From Pirellulales bacterium (GTDB lineage: Bacteria > Planctomycetota > Planctomycetia > Pirellulales > JANQPP01): a stretch of DNA of 64,000 nucleotides. Positions 21,709 to 32,218 of the stretch are shown here, in pieces. The notes under the pieces were generated by a model. It saw only the letters and a program-made list of their open reading frames with translations. It made no database searches and was not told the DNA's origin. The DNA is taken from positions 1 to 64,000 of the forward strand of contig JANQPP010000046.1 in the NCBI GenBank assembly GCA_028289405.1. The letters run 5' to 3'. Numbering within the stretch: the first letter of the stretch is position 1; every line of letters begins with the position of its first letter. The translations under genes were made by a program, and so were the position numbers.

Positions 21709-23799
21709 TTAGGCTCCGGCGCCGACGAGTTGTTGTTCCTTCTTTTTGGCGGCGATGACCTCTTCTTGAAGGTTGGACGGCATGCGGCGGTAGCGGGAGA
21801 ACTCCATGGAGAAAGTTCCCTGCCCCTGCGTCATGCTGCGGAGGTCGGTTGAGTAGCCGAAGGTCCCGGCGAGGGGAACTTCCGCCTCGATACGGGCGAC
21901 TTCGCCGGCGACTTCCGTGGACATGATCAGCCCGCGGCGGCTGGTCAATTCGCCCGCAACGCTCCCTTGGAAATCCGGGGGCACTTCCACTTCCAGCTTC
22001 ATCACTGGCTCCAGCAGCACGGGAGCCATCTTGAGGAACGTCTCGCGGAAGCAGTTCCGGGCGCACGTTTGGAAGGCCATGTCGGAACTGTCCACTTCGT
22101 GATAAGAGCCGTCCTGTAGCTTGGTCGAAACGCCCACGATGGGGAACCCGGCGACGGGCCCTTTTGCCAGCGATTGTCGGAACCCTTTCTCGACCGAGGG
22201 AATGTATTCTTTGGGAATTCGGCCACCAACAATGGCCTCTTCGAAGATGAAAGTTTCTTCCGCGTCGTCGGGAAGTGGCTCCATTTCGCCGACAATATGG
22301 GCAAACTGGCCGGAACCGCCGGTCTGCTTCTTGTGGCGGAAATCGTATTTTGTCGCCTTAGTGGGCGCTTCGCGGTAACTCACCTTGGGCGCGCCGACTT
22401 CGCACTCGACTTTATATTCACGGCGGATCCGTTCGACGTAAATCTCCAAATGCAGTTCGCCCATCCCAGCGATCACGGTCTCACCCGTTTCCTCGTCGGT
22501 CATGGCGTGGAAAGTCGGGTCTTCCTTGACAAAGCGGCCCAGAGCCTTGCCCAAGCGGTCCGCGCCATCCCGGGACGTGGGGTTGATGGCCATTTTGATG
22601 ACCGGCTCCGGCACGAAGATGTTCTCCAGCGTGCAGCTTTTGGGTGCACTGGCATAGGTGTCTCCCGACGCGCAATCGACTCCTAGCACGGCGACGATGT
22701 CCCCGGCGTACGCTTCGTCCAACTCTTCCCGTTTATCGGCATGCATCCGCACGATACGGCTGAAACGCTGCTTGCGACCGGTACGCTGGTTGAAATAGGA
22801 CGCGCCTTTCTTGATGGTCCCCTGGTAGATCCGCATGAAGGTCAGTTGGCCAAATGCATCGTCCACGAGCTTGAAAGCCATCGCCACCATGGGTTTTTCA
22901 GGGTCGGGCTCAAGGGGATATTGCTCGCTGGGATCGTCGAACTGCTTGGCCGAGATCTCCCGGCACGCCGGGGAAGGGAGATAGCGAGTAATCGCGTCTA
23001 GGAGTAGTTGGACCCCTTTGTTGCGGTAAGCGGAGCCCACGAACACCGGCGTGAGTTCTTGCTGCTGCACGCCCCTTTGCGTGACATCGTGAATCAGTTC
23101 TTCCGAAACCTCTTCCTCGGAGAGCAGCAACTCCATCAGATCATCGCTGTACATGGAGAGCGCTTCCAACATGTGGTTCCGCGCTTCTTGAGCCTCGTCT
23201 TGCATGGCGGCGGGAATTTCTTCACGCCGGACTTTTTCACCCGCTTCACCATCGAAATAGACAGCCTGCATGGTGATCAAGTCGATGACGCCCTCAAAAT
23301 TTTCGCCGCTGCCTATCGGGAGCTGCATCAAGACGGCATCGCATTTCAGCTTTTCCCTGACTTGCTCGGCGACTCGCAGGGCATCCGCGCCGGTGCGGTC
23401 CATCTTGTTGATGAAGGCCAAACGTGGGACGTGGTACCGCTTCATTTGGCGGTCGACGGTCATGGACTGGGACTGCACTCCCCCCACACCGCAAAGCACG
23501 AGCACGGCCCCATCTAAGACGCGCAAGCTCCGCTCGACCTCCACGGTGAAATCCACGTGGCCGGGAGTATCAATCAGGTTGATCTCGTGGCCTTTCCAAT
23601 CGACGGTCGTGGCCGCGCTGGTGATCGTGATACCCCGTTCTTTTTCCAGTTCCATGTGGTCCATGGTGGCGCCTTCGCCGCGGACCTCCTGCATGCGGTG
23701 GATTCGACCGGCGTAGAACAAGATCCGCTCGCTGAGGGTCGTTTTGCCCGAGTCAATATGCGCGGAAATGCCGATATTGCGTAGTTTTTTCAATTCCAT
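21709..23799 (-). CDS. fusA: Elongation factor G, mitochondrial-like type
   Basis: 696 residues. G1 is AHIDSGKTTLSERILFYAG, switch I contains ERGITITSAATT, G3 DTPGHVDF and G4 NKMD. The Ser after Asp in G1 and the MDHMELEKERGIT stretch resemble the mitochondrial EF-G1/spdEFG1 branch known from spirochaetes and planctomycetes rather than canonical bacterial EF-G. Domains II-V follow in full length. ATG 23799 is chosen because MELKKLRNIGISAH begins like the family. Its stop is 14 bases from the convergent cytochrome-unit stop. No ribosomal protein operon is adjacent. Confidence 0.93.
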   Translation of the reverse strand: MELKKLRNIGISAHIDSGKTTLSERILFYAGRIHRMQEVRGEGATMDHMELEKERGITITSAATTVDWKGHEINLIDTPGHVDFTVEVERSLRVLDGAVLVLCGVGGVQSQSMTVDRQMKRYHVPRLAFINKMDRTGADALRVAEQVREKLKCDAVLMQLPIGSGENFEGVIDLITMQAVYFDGEAGEKVRREEIPAAMQDEAQEARNHMLEALSMYSDDLMELLLSEEEVSEELIHDVTQRGVQQQELTPVFVGSAYRNKGVQLLLDAITRYLPSPACREISAKQFDDPSEQYPLEPDPEKPMVAMAFKLVDDAFGQLTFMRIYQGTIKKGASYFNQRTGRKQRFSRIVRMHADKREELDEAYAGDIVAVLGVDCASGDTYASAPKSCTLENIFVPEPVIKMAINPTSRDGADRLGKALGRFVKEDPTFHAMTDEETGETVIAGMGELHLEIYVERIRREYKVECEVGAPKVSYREAPTKATKYDFRHKKQTGGSGQFAHIVGEMEPLPDDAEETFIFEEAIVGGRIPKEYIPSVEKGFRQSLAKGPVAGFPIVGVSTKLQDGSYHEVDSSDMAFQTCARNCFRETFLKMAPVLLEPVMKLEVEVPPDFQGSVAGELTSRRGLIMSTEVAGEVARIEAEVPLAGTFGYSTDLRSMTQGQGTFSMEFSRYRRMPSNLQEEVIAAKKKEQQLVGAGA

Positions 23800-24702
23800 C
23801 GTTTCGTTTATCTTATTCTCGAGAAAATCCACCAACGTCACATCGATTCCATTCGGATCGATCCGACCATCACTCGGTCCGGCCAACTATATCGATTCGG
23901 CAGCGACCAACGTAGGGAATGCCGATTATCGTGACTAGTAATCCAATGAAGGACGTTGGATTACTGACCGATAACCGGTTTGGCAACGCTTGCCAGGCGC
24001 CTGCCGATGGTCTCTGTTCCCTTCAGGGTGCCTTCTCTAAAACCGTCACCTGAAGAACCCAGTTCTGAGGGCAATTTCCGACGAGCTCCGCATGCTTCGT
24101 GGAAAGCGTCCCAATACGGACTCGTTACGCGATTGGTGACCACGCCCGAGAATAGCTCGTCCCCTCCTGGGTGAGCACCACATTGAGACTTCCTCCTAAT
24201 TTAAGCAAGGAATCGGATTTCGCCAAGCGATGACTTTCACAGATTCCGGTGAGAATTTCGTGAAAAGCGGCAACACCTGGGTACCAAACCGGTAAAAAAC
24301 GTAAATAACATTCAATTCGCAGCAATTTTAGTGCCAAACCTGGCAAGAAAGTGCGCTCGCCGGCGCTTTCGATCAGGTGTCGCCGGGCGGCGCATACGTA
24401 CCATTTGAGCTTGCGGCGGGCCATGATGCCCAGGGTCACGTCCTCTTTGGCATTTCGCTGCAAGCTACGCACGGCGCTAATCGCCATCACGATTCTCTCG
24501 GTAGCGTTGGCCACGGCGCCATTTGGTTATTTCGCCCTCGGGATACGATTGATTGGCTACCTGATCCATTGGCTTGCGATATATTGGCTCAACTGCCGCG
24601 AACAATCCGCGACGACGAACCTACTCGGAATTCGGAATGACGTGAGCTTTCGCATTCACTCCGCGTGATGAGCAATCCATTCAAGCCCAGGCAAATTCGG
24701 AC
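23800..24702. other. 900-bp region without a supported gene
   Basis: The longest open frame (24125-24514, minus) has no recognisable domain. A good AGGAGGAA ribosome-like site on the minus strand (near 24190) precedes ATG 24183, but the frame gives only about 45 residues of unknown sequence. Frames either side look like pieces of one broken gene, possible but unproven. It also holds the fusA leader and its inverted repeat. Confidence 0.4.
23937..23965. promoter_or_regulatory. Perfect inverted repeat upstream of fusA
   Basis: AGTAATCCAA and TTGGATTACT form perfect 10-bp arms separated by nine bases. It lies about 140 bases before the fusA start. It has no adjacent T-run, so an operator or leader hairpin is more likely than a terminator. 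Confidence 0.45.
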
Positions 24703-25602
24703 ATGGCCACACCCGTTTTGCGATTTGTCCACTTCAGCGATACGCACATTCACGACGACCCGGCATATCAGATTTCCAGTTGCCGTCATCATCCTCTGGT
24801 GGGAGCCATGCGGCTGGTGGAGGAATTGCAACGGCTTCCTTTCCAGCCTGATTTCGCGCTGCACACGGGAGACGTGGCCTTCGATCCGATGCCAAGCGTT
24901 TACCAGAAGGCTCAAGAGGTCTTTCAAGAGGTCGCTTGCCCGCTGTACTTTTTAGCGGGAAACCACGATGATTCCCGCGCCGTTCGTCGGCTTTTGCAAG
25001 CGCTGGCCCCCGCCGGCACGCTCCAATGGGCTCCGCACTCTGGCACGGAAGGCGAATTCCTCGATTATGAGTTCCAGGTGAATGGCTTTCGTATCATCTG
25101 CCTCGACTCATCCTGTTACGCGGAGCATGAAGCGGACCATCTTCCCGCGAATGGGATTTCCGTCCAGAAACACGTGCATGGCCATGTCTCCCAGGAGCAA
25201 CTTGCGTGGTTGCGGGAGAGCTGCCAAGTCCAGGAGGAAGGTCCACTGATTGTCGCCATTCACCACAACGTCTTGCCCATGGAAAACCAGGTCCCTTCCG
25301 GCCAAGAAGACTGGCTGAACGAGACGATGCGCGTCGACAACGGCGAGGACTTGCACGAGGTCTTGCGGCTCGCGGGAACCCGGCTGCGGGGAGTGTTTTC
25401 GGGACACGTGCATCAGGACTTGGACATGCACCGCGATGGAATCAGCTATATGGCCTGCCGGTCCACGTGGTATCAATTGCATGCCTGGCCGTATGTCGCG
25501 GGGTTGCAAGCCGTCGCGCGGGAGGAAGAACCGGGCTTCAACATCGTGACGGTCACGCCACGGCAGACGGTGGTCCGCCGGCACCGCTTCACGGTGCGTT
25601 GA
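24703..25602 (+). CDS. Calcineurin-like metallophosphoesterase
   Basis: 299 residues with the full metal-site series: FSDTHIH, TGDVAF, AGNHDD, a mid-protein AIHHNV and SGHVHQD. This is the dinuclear phosphoesterase core of the CpdA/GpdQ/Icc group, which cleaves phosphodiesters such as cyclic nucleotides or glycerophosphodiesters; the substrate cannot be told from sequence. No signal peptide, so cytoplasmic. Monocistronic by context. The ribosome site before ATG 24703 is weak. Confidence 0.88.
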   Translation: MATPVLRFVHFSDTHIHDDPAYQISSCRHHPLVGAMRLVEELQRLPFQPDFALHTGDVAFDPMPSVYQKAQEVFQEVACPLYFLAGNHDDSRAVRRLLQALAPAGTLQWAPHSGTEGEFLDYEFQVNGFRIICLDSSCYAEHEADHLPANGISVQKHVHGHVSQEQLAWLRESCQVQEEGPLIVAIHHNVLPMENQVPSGQEDWLNETMRVDNGEDLHEVLRLAGTRLRGVFSGHVHQDLDMHRDGISYMACRSTWYQLHAWPYVAGLQAVAREEEPGFNIVTVTPRQTVVRRHRFTVR

Positions 25603-25732
25603 CCCGTCGGCGACAGCGCGGCATACTCAACCGCAATCCGGGGCCGCCATGGGCAAGTACAGCGCTTTCGGTTTAAGTTCGCTGTTTGGAATCAAACTTC
25701 CAACACCGATTCACGAAGTGGGGGGCTTTACG

Positions 25733-28501
25733 ATGTGCTCGACGGGCAAGCGTCAACGCGCGGTTGGGAACTGGGGAATCGTTTTATTGGCCCTTTTCAC
25801 ATGGACCGCCATGCACCGTACCACGCACGCCGCGCCCGAGAAGGTCGTGAGTTTGGAAGGCATCACCGAGTACCGCCTGGATAACGGACTGCGGATCCTT
25901 CTGTTTCCCGATAAGTCGCGTCCCACGGTCACCGTGAACCTGACGGTCTTCGTCGGTTCCCGCCATGAAGGCTACGGCGAAACCGGCATGGCGCACCTGC
26001 TGGAACACATGCTCTTCAAGGGCACGCCGACGCACGAAAACATTCCGAAACTCTTGCAGGACCGTGGCGCGGATTTCAACGGCTCCACTTGGGTCGACCG
26101 CACGAACTACTTCGAAACGCTCCCCGCCAGCCGCGATAACCTGGAATTCGCGATCCGGCTGGAGGCGGACCGCATGGTCAACAGCTATGTCAAACGCGAG
26201 GACTTGGTCTCGGAGATGACCGTCGTTCGTAGCGAGTTTGAACGGGGCGAGAACTCTCCCGGCAATATCCTGCGGCAACGGATGATGGCGGTCGCCTTTG
26301 AGTGGCACAATTACGGCAAATCGACCATCGGCAATCGTAGCGATATCGAGCGAGTGCCGATCGAAAGGCTGCAAGCTTTTTATCGGAAATACTATCAGCC
26401 GGACAACGCGATGCTGATCATTGCCGGCCAATTCGAGGAAAAGGACGCCTTGGAGTTGGCCGAAGAGCACTTCGGCGCGATTCCCCGACCGACGCGCGAA
26501 ATCGAAGTCACCTATACGGAAGAGCCAGCCCAGGATGGCGAGCGCTCGGTCACTCTGCGCCGCGTCGGAGACGTGGGAATGACCGGAGCGGTCTACCACA
26601 TTACGGCGGGCTCCCACGAAGACTTCCCGGCCCTCCAAATCTTGGATGAGATTCTCACCGCCGAGCCGGCGGGCCGGCTGTATAAGTCGCTGGTGGAAAC
26701 GAAGAAGGCGGCCGCCATCTACGGCCAGGCGTATGCTTGGCACGACCCCGGCGCGTACCTGACGTTGGCGGAAGTCCGCGACCCGGACACATTGGAAAGC
26801 GTCCGCGATGAAATGCTGGCCACCATCGAAAAGGTCGTCGAGGAAGGGGTCACCGAGGAAGAAGTCTCGCGCGGCAAGCAGAGGATTTTGAGCCTACGTG
26901 AATTGGCCGCCGCCAACACGACACAAATCGCGATTCAACTCAGTGAGTGGTCCGCCGAAGGGGACTGGCGGCTGTACTTCCTGCATCGGGACCGCATCGA
27001 ACAAGTCACTCCTGAGCAAGTACAAGAGGTCGCCCGCAAATATTTCCAGCGGGAGAACCGCACGGTGGGCATGTTCATTCCCACCGAGGAGCCCCAACGG
27101 GTCGAGATCCCAGCGGTGACCGATTTGGCGGAACTCTTCGAAGGCTATACGGGGCGGGCGGCCATGGCCGCCGGGGAAGAGTTCGACCCGTCTCCGGAAA
27201 ATATCGAAAGCCGCACGTTGCGGACCACGGTGGCGGGCGGCATTCGAGCCGCGTTTTTGCCCAAGAAGACGCGGGGAGAATCGGTTCATCTGCGGCTCAC
27301 TCTGCGTTACGGCAATGCCGAAAACCTCCGTCCTTACCGCATGGCGACTTCGTTCTTGCCGGGGCTCATGGCCCGTGGCGCGGAGGGGATGACCTATCAG
27401 CAAATCCGCGATGAATTGAGCAAGAACTTCGCCACGCTGAATAACTCGCCGGGTCTCGGTTCGGCCACGTTTCAAATCCGTACCAAGCGCGAGCATTTGC
27501 CCCAAGTGCTGGAGATCTTAGGCAAGGTCGTCCGAAAACCGACACTTCCGGAGAGCGAATTGGAGATCCTCAAGCAGGAAACGCTCTCCGCACTGGAGCA
27601 ACAGTTGACCGAACCGCAGGGCCTGGCCCCCGTCGCGGTGCGGCGGCGGATCTACTCCTATCCGCCCGAAGACGTGCGGTACGTCATGACGCTGGAAGAA
27701 CGCATTGAGGCCACGAAGGCGGTCGAAGTCGGCCAACTCCAAACGCTGCACGAAGAGTTCCTCTCGGCGCAAGCAGGCGAACTAGTCGTCCTCGGAGATT
27801 TTGATACCGGGGAAATTCAGAAGTTGATCGAAGATATGTTGGGCGGCTGGCAAAGCGAAGAGCCCTATGCCCGCATCGAGCGCGAGGCGTTCCCCTCGGT
27901 GGAAAGCGAACTGGAAAAGATCAATACGCCCGGCAAGGCCAATGCCTTCTATTTCGCCGAGCAATCCCTGGCGATGCGGGACGACCATCCCGATTATCCC
28001 GCCTTGGTGCTCGGGGATTTTATCTTGGGATCCGGTTCCCTGGCCTCACGTCTGGGAGACCGCGTGCGTCAACAAGAGGGGCTTTCCTACGGAATCCGCT
28101 CCAGCTTTTCGGCCAATACGTTTGACGAACGGGCCACCTCCCTGATCTACGCCATCACCAACCCGCAAAATGTGGACAAACTGGTGGCCGTGATCGCGGA
28201 GGAAATCGAACTCCTGTTTTCCGAAGGAGTCACGCAGCAAGAATTGCAGGAAGCCCAACAAGGGTATCTGCAAAGCCAGAAGGTGGCCCGAGCCAAGGAT
28301 GCTTCCTTGCTGGGGATCTTGGCATCCTCGCTGTACGCCGAACGGACGTTGAAGTTTCAACAGGAGTTGGAAGAAAAGATCGCCGAAACCACGCCGGAAG
28401 ACGTGCTCGCCGCGCTGAAAGAACACCTGGATCCAAAGGGCTACGTCATCGCCGTGGCGGGTGACATGAAGCAGGAGGAAACCGCCGCTGCCGGCCAATA
28501 G
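25733..28501 (+). CDS. Exported M16 (pitrilysin) family zinc protease
   Basis: 922 residues. After an N-terminal signal (VGNWGIVLLALFTWTAMHRTTHA) come two M16 units. The first has the inverted zinc motif HLLEH (residues 88-92) and downstream glutamates; the second (~from residue 500) lacks the motif, as usual in two-lobed M16 proteins. Likely a periplasmic peptidase that degrades short peptides in its chamber. ATG 25733 is preferred over ATG 25649 because only the shorter form places the signal peptide at the N-terminus; a GGGGGG run lies upstream. Confidence 0.9.
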   Translation: MCSTGKRQRAVGNWGIVLLALFTWTAMHRTTHAAPEKVVSLEGITEYRLDNGLRILLFPDKSRPTVTVNLTVFVGSRHEGYGETGMAHLLEHMLFKGTPTHENIPKLLQDRGADFNGSTWVDRTNYFETLPASRDNLEFAIRLEADRMVNSYVKREDLVSEMTVVRSEFERGENSPGNILRQRMMAVAFEWHNYGKSTIGNRSDIERVPIERLQAFYRKYYQPDNAMLIIAGQFEEKDALELAEEHFGAIPRPTREIEVTYTEEPAQDGERSVTLRRVGDVGMTGAVYHITAGSHEDFPALQILDEILTAEPAGRLYKSLVETKKAAAIYGQAYAWHDPGAYLTLAEVRDPDTLESVRDEMLATIEKVVEEGVTEEEVSRGKQRILSLRELAAANTTQIAIQLSEWSAEGDWRLYFLHRDRIEQVTPEQVQEVARKYFQRENRTVGMFIPTEEPQRVEIPAVTDLAELFEGYTGRAAMAAGEEFDPSPENIESRTLRTTVAGGIRAAFLPKKTRGESVHLRLTLRYGNAENLRPYRMATSFLPGLMARGAEGMTYQQIRDELSKNFATLNNSPGLGSATFQIRTKREHLPQVLEILGKVVRKPTLPESELEILKQETLSALEQQLTEPQGLAPVAVRRRIYSYPPEDVRYVMTLEERIEATKAVEVGQLQTLHEEFLSAQAGELVVLGDFDTGEIQKLIEDMLGGWQSEEPYARIEREAFPSVESELEKINTPGKANAFYFAEQSLAMRDDHPDYPALVLGDFILGSGSLASRLGDRVRQQEGLSYGIRSSFSANTFDERATSLIYAITNPQNVDKLVAVIAEEIELLFSEGVTQQELQEAQQGYLQSQKVARAKDASLLGILASSLYAERTLKFQQELEEKIAETTPEDVLAALKEHLDPKGYVIAVAGDMKQEETAAAGQ

Positions 28502-28601
28502 CCCTGTGCATTTATCCTGGTTCCTCTTCGTCATGTGAATCGCCGGCACGTCCGCCCTGCCGGAGCATGCCTGTCATTTTGCACCATTTGCAAGCCAATC
28601 C

Positions 28602-29720
28602 ATGCGTGACCCACGACTGCAAAAGCTGGCCGAAGTTTTGATCGATCATAGCTGCCACCTGGAACGCGGCGAGCGTGTGTTGATCGAGGCTTTCGATCTG
28701 CCAGATTCCCAACTCGTGTGCCGCCTGGTGGAGCTGGCCCGGGAACGCGGCGCCGAACCTTTCGTGACGTGGAAAAACAATTCCGTGCTGCGGGCCATGT
28801 ACCGCACTGCTTCGGAAGACCAGATGCGGCAAATCGGGGAGTGGGAACGTGCCCGTATGGAAGCCGTGCAGGCGTACATCGGTATCCGCGGCGCCGCCAA
28901 CAGCAGCCAATTCGTGGATGTGCCGGCGGAACAAATGGATCTCTATCAGCGCTGGTGGTGGCATCCCGTGCATAGCGAGACGCGGGTCCCCAAAACGAAG
29001 TGGGTCGTGCTCCGCTATCCGACCGATGCCATGGCCCAAGCGGCGGACATGAGCAGCGAAGCTTTCGAGGATTTTTACTTCGACGTTTGCACCGCCGATT
29101 ATGCCCGCATGGCCGAAGCACAAACTCCCTTGGTGGCCCGAATGGAACGCGCGGACAAAGTGCGGATCGCCGGCCCCGGCACGGATCTGGAATTTTCCAT
29201 CCAAGGACTGCCCGTCCGACCCTGTTTCGGCCAGCGAAATATCCCCGATGGCGAAGTTTTCACCGCGCCGGTGCGGGATAGCGTGAACGGCACGATCCGC
29301 TTCAACACGCCTTCCCGCTATCAGGGGGCGATTTTCAATGCGATCGAGTTCGAATTCCAGCAGGGCAAAATCGTCCGGGCCACTTGCCAAGGATCCCACG
29401 CACGGCTTAACCAGATTTTGGATGCCGACGAAGGCGCCCGCTACACCGGCGAATGGTCGCTCGGCTGCAACAACCGCATCCTGCGCCCGATGTTGGACAC
29501 GCTGTTCGACGAAAAAATCGGCGGCTCGTTCCATCTCACGCCCGGCAACGCCTACGAGGAATGCGACAACGGCAATCGCAGCCAAATCCATTGGGATCTC
29601 GTGCTGATCCAAATCCCCGAATACGGCGGAGGCGGCATCTGGTTCGATGATGAATTGATCCGCGAGGATGGGAAATTCGTCCCCGAGGACCTGCACGGGC
29701 TCAACGAGGGCTTGGCGTAG
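28602..29720 (+). CDS. M29 family aminopeptidase (AmpS/AmpT type)
   Basis: 372 residues, the usual length. Metal-site candidates of the family are in GEVFTAP, TGEWSLG, HLTPGNAYEE and the C-terminal QIHWDLV pair. M29 enzymes are cytoplasmic cobalt- or zinc-dependent aminopeptidases, first known from thermophiles. It begins 100 bases after the M16 protease gene on the same strand, so both peptidases may share a transcript. No clear ribosome site precedes ATG 28602. Confidence 0.9.
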   Translation: MRDPRLQKLAEVLIDHSCHLERGERVLIEAFDLPDSQLVCRLVELARERGAEPFVTWKNNSVLRAMYRTASEDQMRQIGEWERARMEAVQAYIGIRGAANSSQFVDVPAEQMDLYQRWWWHPVHSETRVPKTKWVVLRYPTDAMAQAADMSSEAFEDFYFDVCTADYARMAEAQTPLVARMERADKVRIAGPGTDLEFSIQGLPVRPCFGQRNIPDGEVFTAPVRDSVNGTIRFNTPSRYQGAIFNAIEFEFQQGKIVRATCQGSHARLNQILDADEGARYTGEWSLGCNNRILRPMLDTLFDEKIGGSFHLTPGNAYEECDNGNRSQIHWDLVLIQIPEYGGGGIWFDDELIREDGKFVPEDLHGLNEGLA

Positions 29721-29757
29721 CACCGATTGTTCATTTCTTTCTCACTGACGATCTATC

Positions 29758-30351
29758 GTGACCCAAGCATCGGCATTGGAAGAAGCACTCGAGCGATTTC
29801 GCGAGGTCTTCGAGCGCGCCCAACAGGTCGGACTCAAAGAGCCGGCCGCCATGACGCTGGCCACCTGCGATTCACGGGGGCATCCCACGTCGCGAATCGT
29901 GCTATTACGCGGCTTCGACGAGCGCGGCTTCGTGTTCTACACGAACTCCCAGAGCCGCAAGGGAGAGCAATTGGCGGACAATGCCCGGGCCGCGCTTTGC
30001 CTGTTTTGGGACGCGTTGGAAGAGCAAGTCCGCGTGGAAGGCGACGTGGAAAAAGTCAGCGACGCTGAAAACGATGCCTATTGGGATCGCCGGCACCGGG
30101 AAAGCCAAATCGGAGCCTGGGTGTCGTCGCAATCCTCCGTGCTCGATCGCCGCGAAACTTTGGAGCGAGAAGTAAAAGAAATGACACGCCGCTTCGAAGG
30201 GCAGGACGTGCCGCGACCGCCGCATTGGCACGGCTATCGTGTGCTTCCCCGGCGGATCGAGTTTTGGAAAAGCCGGCCCGCGCGGCTGCACGAACGGACC
30301 GTCTACGAAAAACAGAACTCGCATTGGTCCAAGTTTCTGCTCTACCCGTGA
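29758..30351 (+). CDS. pdxH: Pyridoxamine/pyridoxine 5'-phosphate oxidase
   Basis: 197 residues. FMN- and PLP-binding stretches are PTSRIVLLRGFDERGFVFYTN, SRKGEQL, SQSSVLDRRETLE and the C-terminal PRRIEFWKSRPARLHER, diagnostic for PdxH. It oxidises PNP or PMP to PLP. The start is GTG 29758, 37 bases after the aminopeptidase stop. A PLP-dependent aminotransferase is encoded two genes downstream. Confidence 0.94.
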   Translation: MTQASALEEALERFREVFERAQQVGLKEPAAMTLATCDSRGHPTSRIVLLRGFDERGFVFYTNSQSRKGEQLADNARAALCLFWDALEEQVRVEGDVEKVSDAENDAYWDRRHRESQIGAWVSSQSSVLDRRETLEREVKEMTRRFEGQDVPRPPHWHGYRVLPRRIEFWKSRPARLHERTVYEKQNSHWSKFLLYP

Positions 30352-30411
30352 TGATCCGTCACGGGTCCTTCCTCGACATTTATCGAATACCGACTTGCGA
30401 CGCGAAACACC

Positions 30412-31008
30412 ATGCCAGCAGAAGATGATTCCTTTCCCTTGGCCAGCGTGGACAGCCTATTGGCGGAGGACACGCTCGTCCTGCTCGTCGATTGCCAAGA
30501 GCGGCTGCTTCCAGCTATCCACGAACACCAGCGGCTGGCCTGGAATATTCGCCGCGTGCTGGAGGCGGCCCAAGTCTTCCAAATTCCCGTCCTGGCGACC
30601 GAGCAGTACCCGCAAGGTTTGGGAAGCACGGTTGAAGAGTTGCGTACCTATCCCGAGGAAACCTTCGAAAAGCTGTCTTTCAGTTCCGTGGGCGCGGCAG
30701 GGCTGCTGGAAAAAATCGACGGCGCTGACAAACATCGCCTCCTTGTCGTGGGCATGGAAACGCATGTCTGCGTGCTACAAACCGTGCTCGATTTGCAAGC
30801 CCAGGGTTATCGGGTGTACATTCCCGTGGATGCCGTGGGAGCCCGTTCCGCCTTGGACCATGACACGGCCTTGCGGCGGATGGACGCCTCTGGGGTGACG
30901 CTTACGACCACCGAGACCACGCTGTTTGAGTGGTGCCGTGCGGCCGGCACGCCCGAATTCAAAGCCATTCGCCAACTCGTGATGCAGTCGCCGCCTGGCA
31001 ATTCGTAA
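30412..31008 (+). CDS. Isochorismatase-like cysteine hydrolase
   Basis: 198 residues. The catalytic triad of the family is visible as Asp in [10 protein letters not shown], Lys in FEKLSFSS and Cys in [11 protein letters not shown], with the cis-peptide region just before it. Family members hydrolyse nicotinamide, ureidoacrylate, isochorismate or related amides; this one belongs to the YcaC/hydrolase type of unknown substrate. Sixty bases after pdxH on the same strand. Confidence 0.9.
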   Translation: MPAEDDSFPLASVDSLLAEDTLVLLVDCQERLLPAIHEHQRLAWNIRRVLEAAQVFQIPVLATEQYPQGLGSTVEELRTYPEETFEKLSFSSVGAAGLLEKIDGADKHRLLVVGMETHVCVLQTVLDLQAQGYRVYIPVDAVGARSALDHDTALRRMDASGVTLTTTETTLFEWCRAAGTPEFKAIRQLVMQSPPGNS

Positions 31009-31040
31009 CTCCTACTCTTCAGATCGAATCGAGCTTGTCC

Positions 31041-32213
31041 GTGAAAAATTCCCTGCAACCTCCGCTCCGTTTGCTGATGGGACCCGGCCCCAGTGCGATC
31101 CATCCCCGCGTGCTGGCGGCACTCGCCAAACCGACGGTGGGCCACTTGGATCCGTTTTATCTGCAAGTCATGGACGAACTGCAGGGCATGCTGCGGACGG
31201 CGTTCCGCACGGAAAACCACCTCACCATGGCCATCAGCGGCACCGGTTCGGCAGGCATGGAGGCCACCATCGTCAACCTCATCGAACCGGGCGACCCGAT
31301 GCTGGTCTGCGTGAATGGCGTGTTCGGCGGACGGATGGCGGACGTCGCCGGTCGCGCGGGAGCGGATGTCACCACGATTTCGCGGCCTTGGGGCGAAGTA
31401 TTTACCGCCCAAGAAATCGAACAAGCGCTCAGCCAGCGAAGTTTCAAGGTCGTGGGCATCGTGATGGCCGAAACTTCCACCGGCGCATCCCAGCCAATCC
31501 AAGAATTGGCTGATGTGGTACACGCCGCCGGCGGCCTACTGCTGGTGGACGCGGTGACTTCGCTGGGAGGCATGCCGGTGGAGGTGGACCAGTGGGGCAT
31601 CGACGCGATTTACTCCGGCACGCAAAAGTGCCTGAGTTGCCCGCCGGGGCTGGCGCCGATTTCCCTCAACACCAAAGCGGTCGAGGTGATCATGAGCCGG
31701 AAATCGAAGGTCCAGAGCTGGTACCTGGATTTGACGATGCTGGCCAATTATTGGGGGCAAGACCGCGTCTATCATCATACGGCTCCCATCAATATGACTT
31801 ACGGCCTACTCGAGGCCCTCTCCCTGCTCCAGGAGGAGGGTTTGGAAGCGGCCTGGCAGCGGCACGCGCTGAATCATCAGGCGCTGAAGGCGGGGCTCTC
31901 CGCGCTCGGCATTCAATTCGCCGCCCAAGAGGGGCACCAGCTTCCCATGCTCAATGCCGTGCGCATTCCCTCAGGAGTGGACGACAAGGAAGTCCGGGGA
32001 CGCCTGCTCAAGGAGTTCGGTATCGAAATCGGCGCGGGGCTGGGAGAATTCGCGGGCAAAGCCTGGCGGATTGGCCTGATGGGGCATGCCTCGCGGCAGG
32101 AGAACGTGCTGCTGTTCCTGGCCTCGCTGGAGCAAATCCTGATGTCCCAAGGCCATGCGGCGGACGCCGGTGCCAGCGTGGCTGCGGCAAATCAAGTCTA
32201 CGCCGGCCAATAA
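31041..32213 (+). CDS. Class V PLP aminotransferase (alanine-glyoxylate/serine-pyruvate type)
   Basis: 390 residues. [15 protein letters not shown], the [10 protein letters not shown] cofactor loop, [11 protein letters not shown] and the Schiff-base Lys in [12 protein letters not shown] identify an alanine-glyoxylate or serine-glyoxylate aminotransferase. It likely converts glyoxylate to glycine. GTG 31041 is taken as start; no ATG is available upstream and a TTG lies two codons earlier. Its stop is five bases from the convergent ftsQ-like stop. Confidence 0.92.
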   Translation: MKNSLQPPLRLLMGPGPSAIHPRVLAALAKPTVGHLDPFYLQVMDELQGMLRTAFRTENHLTMAISGTGSAGMEATIVNLIEPGDPMLVCVNGVFGGRMADVAGRAGADVTTISRPWGEVFTAQEIEQALSQRSFKVVGIVMAETSTGASQPIQELADVVHAAGGLLLVDAVTSLGGMPVEVDQWGIDAIYSGTQKCLSCPPGLAPISLNTKAVEVIMSRKSKVQSWYLDLTMLANYWGQDRVYHHTAPINMTYGLLEALSLLQEEGLEAAWQRHALNHQALKAGLSALGIQFAAQEGHQLPMLNAVRIPSGVDDKEVRGRLLKEFGIEIGAGLGEFAGKAWRIGLMGHASRQENVLLFLASLEQILMSQGHAADAGASVAAANQVYAGQ

Positions 32214-32218
32214 AAGCG

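Noticed and set aside
24125-24514. 129-codon minus-strand frame in the fusA-phosphoesterase gap
   Set aside because: No domain or convincing start, and the likely reading breaks into different frames; at best a remnant.
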